Source: an uncultured Eubacteriales bacterium (GTDB taxonomy: Bacteria > Bacillota > Clostridia > Oscillospirales > Oscillospiraceae). Taken from it: a stretch of DNA of 38,929 bases. A program made the position numbers and the translations under genes. Below are positions 8,193 through 14,197 of this stretch, one piece after another (position 1 is the stretch's first letter; the number at the start of each line of letters is the position of its first letter). The stretch spans positions 1-38,929 of the forward strand of contig URGL01000018.1 of the NCBI GenBank assembly GCA_900547405.1, in the 5' to 3' direction. The notes beneath the pieces were generated by a model that was not told where the DNA came from, ran no database searches, and saw nothing but the letters and a program-made list of their open reading frames with translations.

Positions 8193-8671
8193 TGATTCCC
8201 TTGCCACTTGGGTCTCGTCCTCAGGGTCACCCGCAGATCCTGGAAGAACTCCCGCATGAGCTCTTTGGCCTCTTCGGCCAACAGTCCCTCCTCCATGGCC
8301 GGGTGGTGGTTGAACTTCATGCCGAACAGGTCACATACAGACCCGCAGGCACCGAACTTTTCGTCCCTTGCCCCGAAGACCACCCTGGGGATCCGGGCCT
8401 GGATAATTGCCCCGGCGCACATGGGGCAGGGCTCCAGCGTCACATACAGGGTGCACTTCCATAGCCGCCATCCTCCAAGGGTCCGGCAGGCATCGTTGAT
8501 GGCCTCGATCTCCGCGTGGCACAGGGCGTTTCTTCCCTCTTCCCGGCGGTTCCGGCCCCGGCCCACCACCTGGCCGTCCCATACAACAACGCAGCCCACC
8601 GGGACTTCTCCGGCCTCCCTGGCCTCCCTGGCCAAGGCAAGGGCCTCTTTCATATAGTCCTGGTCTTCCAT
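8153..8671 (-). CDS. tadA: tRNA(adenine-34) deaminase TadA
   Basis: Zinc-dependent deaminase converting A34 of tRNA-Arg(ACG) to inosine so that one tRNA reads several arginine codons. The cytidine-deaminase fold shows the catalytic HAE (CHAEIEAIND, about 52-61) and the second zinc motif PCPMCAGA (about 82-89); VPVGCVVV near the N-terminus is also typical. At 172 residues it is somewhat longer than usual. The extra C-terminus is NPLPGEGGTAEP, and these 12 codons with the stop are encoded by the end hairpins of repeat copy C. The ATG at 8671 has GAGGAGG upstream and a good promoter. It is transcribed toward spoIIP. Confidence 0.95.
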   Translation of the reverse strand: MEDQDYMKEALALAREAREAGEVPVGCVVVWDGQVVGRGRNRREEGRNALCHAEIEAINDACRTLGGWRLWKCTLYVTLEPCPMCAGAIIQARIPRVVFGARDEKFGACGSVCDLFGMKFNHHPAMEEGLLAEEAKELMREFFQDLRVTLRTRPKWQGNQNPLPGEGGTAEP

Positions 8672-8695
8672 GGCATCGCCTCCTCATTTCTCTCC

Positions 8696-8725
8696 ATGAT
8701 ACTGTATGGGAGGCGCTTCCGTCAA
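8696..8725 (-). promoter_or_regulatory. tadA promoter
   Basis: In the gene direction: TTGACG (8720-8725), 18-bp spacer, TATCAT (8696-8701), about 25 bp before the tadA start. No further operator was seen. Confidence 0.6.
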
Positions 8726-8814
8726 GAGTAAGCATACCACCTTCCCTGGGAGAAATCCCCCGAAAGCCCCCGCTTTACTTTGGGTGGATTTTCTGGTATG
8801 ATGGAGCAAATAAA

Positions 8815-9070
8815 AACCCTCTTCTGGGAGAGGGTGGACCGGGCAAAGCCCGGGACGGGTGTGGGGCGGTACAGCGTCTGACCTGGTACTGCCCCTCCTC
8901 CCCCGCCGGGAGGCAGCCTTCCCCTACGGGGAAGGTGGCACGCCTATGGCGTGACGGATGAGGGGAAACACGCTTTCCCAAAGAACGAATCCCGGTCTTG
9001 ATCGTTAGGGGTCCCCTCCACACCCGCCGCCGCAGCGGCACCCTCGGAATGCACAGAGGGCAGGGGCTTC
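8815..9070. repeat. GC-rich multi-hairpin repeat, composite copy D
   Basis: This 256-bp element fills most of the 448-bp gap between tadA and the next rightward gene. Its left half (8815 to about 8935) matches copy C in reverse complement: the CCCTCTTCTGGGAGAGGG hairpin, GACGGGTGTGGGGCGGT, GACCTGGT and GCCCCTC. Its right half (about 8916-9070) matches copy A in reverse complement: GACGGATGAGGGG, GGGGTCCCCTCCA and GCACAGAGGGC. The two halves share the central CCTTCCCC-TA-CGGGGAAGG palindrome, so D reads as two units fused through one hairpin. Confidence 0.8.
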
Positions 9071-9119
9071 CTATGCCGCAGTCCACCTTTTCTAGAGGAG
9101 AATATTTCTGGAGGTACCC

Positions 9120-9629
9120 TTGAAAACTAAAAAAATGGTGCTTTTGGCCCTGCTCACGGCCATTGCGCTGACGATTTTCATGATTGAAGCCCAGATCCCG
9201 GCTCCCATTCCCGTGCCGGGGGTCAAGCTGGGCCTGAGCAATATTGTTACGGTCTTCACTGTCTGTCTGCTGGGTCCCGGGGCAGGTGTGGCCGTGCTTT
9301 TCGCCCGCATCTTCCTGGGGGCGGTTTTCGCCGGGAATTTCAGCACCATTCTCTACTCCGCCGGCGGCGGCGGTCTGGCGATCCTCACCACCATCCTGCT
9401 GAAAAAGGTGCTGAAGGACAATCAACTTTGGGTAGCCGGATGCCTGGGAGCCGTGGCCCACAGCATCGGGCAAATGATCGTGGCCATCTGGGTAGCGGGC
9501 ACCCCCCAGCTGGCGCTGTACCTGCCCATTATGATCGGCATCAGCATCCTCACCGGAGCCTTCACCGGCTTCTGTGCCCAGTTTTTATGGAATCGGGGGA
9601 ACCGTTTTTGGAAAACTATTTTGAAATGA
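9120..9629 (+). CDS. Gx transporter / heptaprenyl diphosphate synthase component I-like membrane protein
   Basis: A 169-residue hydrophobic protein with about five membrane segments. It carries the family's hallmark N-terminal stretch: IEAQIPAPIPVPGVKLGLSN, then a Gly-rich LGAVFAGNF and YSAGGGG. This matches the Pfam family once called heptaprenyl diphosphate synthase component I (Hpre_diP_synt_I), now usually regarded as an ECF-like substrate-binding membrane component; the substrate is not known. The start is probably TTG at 9120, with GGAGG 5 bases upstream. The sequence runs straight into mrnC with a 22-base overlap, suggesting translational coupling in an operon with mrnC and rqcH. A direct role in prenyl synthesis is doubtful. 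Confidence 0.8.
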   Translation: MKTKKMVLLALLTAIALTIFMIEAQIPAPIPVPGVKLGLSNIVTVFTVCLLGPGAGVAVLFARIFLGAVFAGNFSTILYSAGGGGLAILTTILLKKVLKDNQLWVAGCLGAVAHSIGQMIVAIWVAGTPQLALYLPIMIGISILTGAFTGFCAQFLWNRGNRFWKTILK

Positions 9630-10027
9630 ACCTGCCCAAGGGGCAGATCGACGCCATCTCCAATCTGGGTCTTGCCCACATCGGGGATGCCGTCTACGAG
9701 CTGCTGTGCCGGAGCTGCCTCTGCGCCCAGGGCCATACCAACGTGCTGGAGCTTCACAAGCGGACCGTAGCCATGGTAAAGGCTCCGGCCCAGGCGGAGT
9801 TTATCGACCGGATTCTGCCCAGCCTGACCGGTGAAGAGCTGGACTACTACCGCCGGGGCAAAAACGCCCACGTCCACGCCGTGCCCAAGGGGGCCACCCC
9901 CGCCCAGTACGCCAAAGCCACCGGCCTGGAGGCCCTCTTCGGGCGGCTGTACCTGGAGGGAAAGACAGAGCGGATCAACGCTCTGTTCTGCCTGGGGCTG
10001 GAAGGAGGAGAAAGCCATGGCCTTTGA
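9608..10027 (+). CDS. mrnC: Mini-ribonuclease III
   Basis: Mini-III lacks the double-stranded RNA-binding domain of RNase III and matures the 3' and 5' ends of 23S rRNA in Gram-positives. This 139-residue protein shows the RNase III signature in reduced form: LAHIGDAVYELLCR, with its catalytic Asp, near the start, and ALFGRLYLEGK, with the second acidic residue, near the end. RRGKNAHVHAVPKGA sits between, as in the family. I place the start at TTG 9608, which has GGGGGA 7 bases upstream; an in-frame ATG at 9626 is the main alternative and would shorten it by six residues. It overlaps the upstream gene by 22 bases and rqcH by 11. Confidence 0.88.
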   Translation: MENYFEMNLPKGQIDAISNLGLAHIGDAVYELLCRSCLCAQGHTNVLELHKRTVAMVKAPAQAEFIDRILPSLTGEELDYYRRGKNAHVHAVPKGATPAQYAKATGLEALFGRLYLEGKTERINALFCLGLEGGESHGL

Positions 10028-11750
10028 TGCCCGATACCTTTCCTGCGTGCTGGAGGAGCTGGAGAAAAAGTGTGCCTCCGCCCGGGTAGAGAAGATCTAC
10101 CAGCCCAGCCGGGACACCCTGATCTTTCTGCTGCGCTGCCAGCAGGGCCGGGAAAAGCTGCTGATCGCCGCCAACCCAACGGCCCCCCGGCTCCACCTGA
10201 CCGCCGCCTCCCCGGAAAATCCCCCGGAGCCCCCTATGTTCTGTATGTTCCTGCGCAAGCACCTTTTGGGTGCCCGGCTCGCCTCCGTGTCCCAGATTCC
10301 CATGGAGCGGGCGGCCTTTTTCACCTTTGACTGCACCGACGAAATGGGCTACCCCATCCAGAAAACCCTGGCCGTGGAACTCATGGGCCGGACCTGCAAT
10401 GTTTACCTTCTGGGCCCCGACGGCAGGATCCTGGACTGCCTGCGCCGGGTGGGCCTGGACGAAACCAGCCGCCCCGCTCTGCCAGGGCTCCACTACCAAA
10501 AGCCATCGAAGGTGGAAAAGCAGGACCCCCTGACCCTGGAAGAGGCAGACTTTGAAGAGATCCTCCGCTCTCCCGGGGCGGACCTGCTGAGTGACCGGCT
10601 TATGGACACCCTTGGAGGCCTCTCCCCTCTTGTCTGCCGGGAGGCCGCGCTGTACGCCCTGGGAGCCACCGATGCCCGGGTCTCCGCCGGGGCAGACACC
10701 GCCGGGGCAAAGCTCCTGGAATTTTTCCGGCTGCCTCCCGCCCCTTACTTCTGGGCGGACCATACCGGCACCCCCAAGCAGTTCGCCTTCTGCCCCATCC
10801 ATGAGTACGGGGACTGTCAAAAGGCCGAGAGCTTCAGCGGGCTCCTGGACAGGTTCTATACCCTGCGGGACCGGAAGGATGCCATGCGTCAGAAGGGCCA
10901 GGCCCTGCGCAAGACCGTTACAAACCACGCCCAGCGGCTCCGCCGGAAAATCGCCCTTCAGGAAAAGGAGCTCACCGCCACCTACGACCGGGAGCGGCTG
11001 CGGCAGCTTGGGGATATCCTCACCGCCAACATCCACCGGGTCAAAAAGGGAGAGACCAGGATCCTCTGCCAGGACTTCTACGATGAGGATATGAAGGAAA
11101 TTGAGATCCCCCTGAGTCCCATCCTCTCCCCCCAGCAGAATGCCGCCAAATTCTATAAGGACTACACCCGGATGAAAAACGCCGAGAAGGAGCTGACCCA
11201 CCAGCTTTCCCTGGGCCGGGAGGAGCTGAATTATCTGGAAAGCGTCCTGGAGGAACTGAACCGGGCCCAGCAGGACGCGGAGCTGGAAGAGATCCGTCAG
11301 GAGCTCTATTCCGGCGGCTATGTCCGCATGGACTCCAACCGGAAGCGGATGAAAGCCAGCAAACTTCCCCCCCAGCGCTTTGAAAGCACCGACGGCTTTC
11401 CCATCTATGTGGGCCGGAACAACCGCCAGAACGATGAGCTGACCTTCAAGCTGGCCCGGAAGGACGACATCTGGTGCCACGCCTCCAAAGTCCACGGCAG
11501 CCACGTCATCATCTCCTGCGGCGGCCAAATCCCGCCGGACAACACCGTCACCCAGGCCGCCCAGCTGGCCGCCTACTACTCCGAATCCACCGGCGGCCAG
11601 AACATCCCCGTAGACGTGACCACCGTCAAGCAGGTCAAAAAGGTCCCCAGCGGCAAGCCGGGGATGGTGATCTACCACAGCTACCGGACAGCCATCGTGA
11701 ACCCATACCCGGATGTCCGAATCGACCCGCTGAACGCGGAGAAGGGGTAA
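10017..11750 (+). CDS. rqcH: RqcH, NFACT-family ribosome-associated quality-control factor
   Basis: RqcH binds the 50S subunit with a stalled peptidyl-tRNA and recruits tRNA-Ala to add C-terminal poly-alanine tails that mark the peptide for degradation. The 577 residues follow the family order: NFACT-N (1 to about 210), helical HhH region, long coiled coil (about 285-440, rich in EKELTA and EELNYLESVLEELNRAQQD), and NFACT-R (about 455-575, with DDIWCHASKVHGSHVII). The residue pair matching the tail-forming Asp97-Arg98 of Bacillus subtilis is Glu97-Arg98 here (QIPMERAAF). The ATG at 10017 has AAGGAGGAG upstream and overlaps mrnC by 11 bases. Older names are FbpA and fibronectin-binding protein. 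Confidence 0.92.
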   Translation: MAFDARYLSCVLEELEKKCASARVEKIYQPSRDTLIFLLRCQQGREKLLIAANPTAPRLHLTAASPENPPEPPMFCMFLRKHLLGARLASVSQIPMERAAFFTFDCTDEMGYPIQKTLAVELMGRTCNVYLLGPDGRILDCLRRVGLDETSRPALPGLHYQKPSKVEKQDPLTLEEADFEEILRSPGADLLSDRLMDTLGGLSPLVCREAALYALGATDARVSAGADTAGAKLLEFFRLPPAPYFWADHTGTPKQFAFCPIHEYGDCQKAESFSGLLDRFYTLRDRKDAMRQKGQALRKTVTNHAQRLRRKIALQEKELTATYDRERLRQLGDILTANIHRVKKGETRILCQDFYDEDMKEIEIPLSPILSPQQNAAKFYKDYTRMKNAEKELTHQLSLGREELNYLESVLEELNRAQQDAELEEIRQELYSGGYVRMDSNRKRMKASKLPPQRFESTDGFPIYVGRNNRQNDELTFKLARKDDIWCHASKVHGSHVIISCGGQIPPDNTVTQAAQLAAYYSESTGGQNIPVDVTTVKQVKKVPSGKPGMVIYHSYRTAIVNPYPDVRIDPLNAEKG

Positions 11751-11769
11751 AGAACTGTACAGCAAAGGA

Positions 11770-11797
11770 GGGAAGCTCTCGGAATCGGGAGCTTCCC
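11770..11797 (+). terminator. Hairpin after rqcH
   Basis: Perfect 9-bp stem GGGAAGCTC / GAGCTTCCC around a 10-base loop, 20 bp after the rqcH stop. The following tract (TCGTCTGTAGTTT) is only weakly T-rich, so termination may be partial. Confidence 0.55.
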
Positions 11798-11863
11798 TCG
11801 TCTGTAGTTTGGGGGGATTGAATTGCCTCAGCAAGTTGTCGGCAAATTGAACCATTAAAGTCA

Positions 11864-11930
11864 TAAAAAAGAGAGCCAGATTTCTCCGACTCTCTCAAGT
11901 ATGCATCCGCAAACACATACCCCAATTAAC
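11864..11930 (-). ncRNA. Putative small RNA directly downstream of the Abi_2 gene
   Basis: A compact leftward transcription unit with no ORF. Its promoter is TTGCAT (11960-11965), a 17-bp spacer, and consensus TATAAT (11937-11942); the -35 lies 29 bp past the Abi_2 stop. The predicted RNA starts near 11930. It has a short single-stranded head, then a hairpin with 7-bp stem GTATGTG / TGCATAC and loop TTTGCGGA (11899-11920). It ends in a strong terminator hairpin: AGAGAG-T-CGGA, loop GAAA, TCTG-G-CTCTCT, then six T (11864-11895). The estimated length is about 67 nt. An independent promoter, internal hairpin and terminator argue that it is more than the Abi_2 terminator. A role as RNA antitoxin or guide-like partner is inference. 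Confidence 0.6.
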
Positions 11931-11993
11931 CCTTATATTATACCACGCTTTATAAGAAAATGCAAGTATTTTGAAAAAGGAAAAAAATTTTAT

Positions 11994-12974
11994 CTAAAGA
12001 GCATTCTTCAAGATGGCTACCCGCCCCTGCAAATCCGGGTGTATTACTTGCGATGACACCGCAGAACTTACCGCACTCCTATAAGAATCCGTTACTCGTT
12101 CAAATTCACGTATAAAAGCCTTGATCTCAGTCTTAGGTACTTTGAGAAGCTTTAGGTAGTAACATGTTAAAATCAGGTAGTCTCCAATTGTCTTAAAGTT
12201 AATATATGGCAGACCGATTTCTTGTTTGAGCGTTTGTTTCATAGCCGGACTAGCGTCTATTTTACGAAACCGTGTGTCAAAAATCACAGCATTGTGGGCA
12301 ACCGCATTTCTCAGATCCTTAAGTGTGTATAAATATTTATACACCAGTTCCCTATTTGTGTCACTAGAAAGGTTAATGCCAATCTTTTTAGAAATTGCTT
12401 CGCGCGTATCGATTGTGAGGCAGGAAAGGAAAAAACCGAAATCCCCCAATGTCATTATTTCAATGAGCGCCCAAATTGGCACATCGCTATAACTTACATT
12501 GTTGTAGAAATGTGTTATTTTGGGATTTCCACTCGTATACCCCTTATATAAATAGGATTGTACCATACTCTGAAGACTTAACTTGTTTTTCTGAAATTTG
12601 CTTTTTTCTTCGATACTGCATGTAGTAGGGGCATTTTTATAGCCGCAAACCGCTCGGTCGAAAACATCTTGAATATTCTCAGATCTAGCCTTATCCAAAA
12701 CACACTCCAGTGCAATGTTTTTTACTGCAGTTTCAATATACATCATTTTTCCATAAAACAACGTTTTCAACTGAGAGTCAAACTGAATAGTTGCATAGAC
12801 CTCTTCGTATGTAGTGAATGGAAGTCTATTATTCGAAGTCTTGAAAAAACGGTATCCTTTATATCCATGATAGTAGCCAGTATTCATTAGCTGACGTTTT
12901 TGGCTGCTTCCATTAATTGCAATACCGCTGTTTCTCAGATGCCGCATTAGGCCATCAATAGTCTTGAAACTCAT
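11994..12974 (-). CDS. Abi_2 / AbiD-AbiF-class HEPN protein (abortive infection)
   Basis: A 326-residue protein resembling the Abi_2 family. The N-terminal pattern (KTIDGLMRHLRNSGIAI, then LMNTGYYHGYKGYRF) matches the AbiD/AbiF opening. The C-terminal half carries a HEPN RNase motif LRNAVAHN, with Arg222 and His227 in Rx4H spacing. Abi_2 proteins act in phage defence; HEPN domains usually cut RNA, and their toxicity needs restraint. I chose ATG 12974, preceded by GGAGGA 8 bases upstream and a consensus -10; the longer frame to 13064 lacks a site. The gene is AT-rich among GC-rich core genes, which fits acquisition. A putative small RNA follows its stop. The substrate is unknown. Confidence 0.82.
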   Translation of the reverse strand: MSFKTIDGLMRHLRNSGIAINGSSQKRQLMNTGYYHGYKGYRFFKTSNNRLPFTTYEEVYATIQFDSQLKTLFYGKMMYIETAVKNIALECVLDKARSENIQDVFDRAVCGYKNAPTTCSIEEKSKFQKNKLSLQSMVQSYLYKGYTSGNPKITHFYNNVSYSDVPIWALIEIMTLGDFGFFLSCLTIDTREAISKKIGINLSSDTNRELVYKYLYTLKDLRNAVAHNAVIFDTRFRKIDASPAMKQTLKQEIGLPYINFKTIGDYLILTCYYLKLLKVPKTEIKAFIREFERVTDSYRSAVSSAVSSQVIHPDLQGRVAILKNAL

Positions 12975-13008
12975 TTCAGCTATCCTCCATACGCTTTTTA
13001 TGCTTTTT

Positions 13009-13075
13009 ATTATAGCGCATTTTTGTAGAAATACAAGCTTTGACGAAATTTGTAGAAAATGCAAAAACAGGCGAA
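13009..13075 (-). promoter_or_regulatory. Abi_2 promoter with duplicated TTG(T/C)AT-TTTCTACAA element
   Basis: Leftward promoter: TTGTAT, 16-bp spacer, TATAAT (13009-13014). The -35 region contains an inverted repeat TTGTA-N4-TACAA. About 29 bp further upstream (13021-13075 holds both copies) the element recurs as TTGCATTTTCTACAA without a -10. The small-RNA promoter downstream of Abi_2 has the related TTGCATTTTCTTATAA. Shared sequence at three places suggests one regulator or a duplicated promoter. Confidence 0.6.
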
Positions 13076-13169
13076 ATTTTTACGCATCAAACTGCACAAA
13101 TTGGGGAGTAAGAAACACAGCACGTTATACAAAACAACTGTTTTTTGTTCAAAAATTGTGTAGGGAACG

Positions 13170-13198
13170 TAGACTTTAGAAAACGGCAGTGATATAAT
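13170..13198 (+). promoter_or_regulatory. Promoter of the pilus locus
   Basis: TAGACT (13170-13175), 17-bp spacer, consensus TATAAT (13193-13198). Transcription would start near 13205, leaving a leader of about 127 nt before the first gene. The divergent gap 12975-13331 otherwise holds the Abi_2 promoter repeats and nothing further that I recognise. Confidence 0.65.
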
Positions 13199-13331
13199 AC
13201 CATCCAAAAGATTCCATTGCGTATTTGTGCAGCTGCGTAAAGGATCCATCCAAGATTGGCTTGTTTCCAAAAGTCTGCACAAAGCAAAGTGTTCTGAAAG
13301 ATTCAGTGACCATGGGAAAGAGGAGAAGCTT

Positions 13332-13592
13332 ATGACAGAAAAGGAACTGCGCAGACTCAGCCGCAGGGAATTGCTTGAAATGCTGATCACGCGGACAATG
13401 GAGAACGAAAGGCTGACAGAGGAATTACAGCAGGCACGAAAGGAATTGTCAGATAGGAAGTTCATTCAGGAGCATGCTGGCTCCATGGCGGAGGCGGCGC
13501 TGCAGCTGAACGGCGTATTTGAAGCAGCAGACAGAGCAGCCAAGCAGTATCTTGAAAATATTCGCCGCATGGCAGAGGAGAGCGAAAAGTGA
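13332..13592 (+). CDS. Small coiled-coil protein at the head of the pilus locus
   Basis: An 86-residue, highly charged, helical protein. An opening KELRRLSRRELLEMLI is followed by a long heptad-like region (ENERLTEELQQARKELSDRK) and a second amphipathic helix. There is no signal peptide or membrane segment, so it should be cytoplasmic. The start is ATG 13332 with GAGGAG about 7 bases upstream; the frame is open further upstream but has no comparable site. It ends in a GTGA overlap with the signal peptidase gene, which implies translational coupling. Its position suggests a role in expression or assembly of the pili, perhaps as an adaptor at the cytoplasmic face, but no function can be read from the sequence. 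Confidence 0.75.
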   Translation: MTEKELRRLSRRELLEMLITRTMENERLTEELQQARKELSDRKFIQEHAGSMAEAALQLNGVFEAADRAAKQYLENIRRMAEESEK

Positions 13593-14179
13593 AACCTATT
13601 CGGAAAGAACCGGTGGATTATCCCAGCGTGGAGCAGCTTGCAGCAGAGTTGAAGCGGGTCAAGTACCGTTCGCGATACCGCGCTGTTCTGCGCAGCACCC
13701 TTTACATGCTGATTGTCGTGGCGGCAGTCGCCGTTCTTGTCGCTACGATCTGGATGCCGGTTCTGCAAATATATGGAGCTTCCATGACGCCGACGCTGAA
13801 CGAGGGAGATATTGTTGTTTCGATCAAAGGCTCCGATTTTCAGCCGGGGGATTTGGTGGCGTTTTATCTGGGAAACAAAATACTGGTCAAGCGCTGCATT
13901 GCCGGCCCCGGTCAGTGGGTGGATATCGATGAAGACGGAAACGTCTATGTGGACGATAAACTGCTGGAGGAGCCCTATCTGACGGAGAAATCCCTTGGAG
14001 GCAGCAATATTGAGCTTCCCTATCAGGTGCCGGATAATCGGTACTTCTGTATGGGAGACCATCGGTCCACCTCTGTGGATTCCCGGCATAAGGAGGTTGG
14101 CTGTGTGTCTGAGGAACAGATTGTGGGGAAAATTGTATTCCGGGTTTTCCCCTTTGGCGGATTTGGAAAACTGAAATAG
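13589..14179 (+). CDS. lepB: Signal peptidase I dedicated to the pilus locus
   Basis: A 196-residue type I signal peptidase with a single N-terminal membrane anchor (about 37-60) and an extracytoplasmic catalytic domain. The serine box is GASMTPTL (Ser near residue 65), the lysine box is NKILVKRCI with the general-base Lys, and the C-terminal box is MGDHRSTSVDSR. The Ser-Lys dyad is complete, so it should be active. The GTG start at 13589 overlaps the upstream stop. Signal peptidases in pilin clusters are known to help process or assemble pilins; this one likely cleaves the unusual long signal sequence of the adjacent adhesin. It is not obviously the housekeeping enzyme. Confidence 0.9.
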   Translation: MKPIRKEPVDYPSVEQLAAELKRVKYRSRYRAVLRSTLYMLIVVAAVAVLVATIWMPVLQIYGASMTPTLNEGDIVVSIKGSDFQPGDLVAFYLGNKILVKRCIAGPGQWVDIDEDGNVYVDDKLLEEPYLTEKSLGGSNIELPYQVPDNRYFCMGDHRSTSVDSRHKEVGCVSEEQIVGKIVFRVFPFGGFGKLK

Positions 14180-14197
14180 GATGGAGGGAGTTGTCGG

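Noticed and set aside
8043..8207. A 55-residue N-terminal extension of SpoIIP
   Set aside because: It reads through repeat copy C; the ATG at 8042 has an excellent ribosome site.
3710..11864. Other long antisense frames, e.g. opposite the ABC-F gene (3710-5131), argS (5420-7129) and rqcH (9975-11864)
   Set aside because: Same cause: low-complexity translation opposite well-conserved genes, without ribosome sites.
12975..13064. A 30-residue N-terminal extension of the Abi_2 protein
   Set aside because: The extension would start upstream of the TATAAT promoter; ATG 12974 has a clear GGAGGA site.
13205..13331. A riboswitch in the pilus leader
   Set aside because: No stable hairpin-terminator pair was seen in the 127-nt leader.
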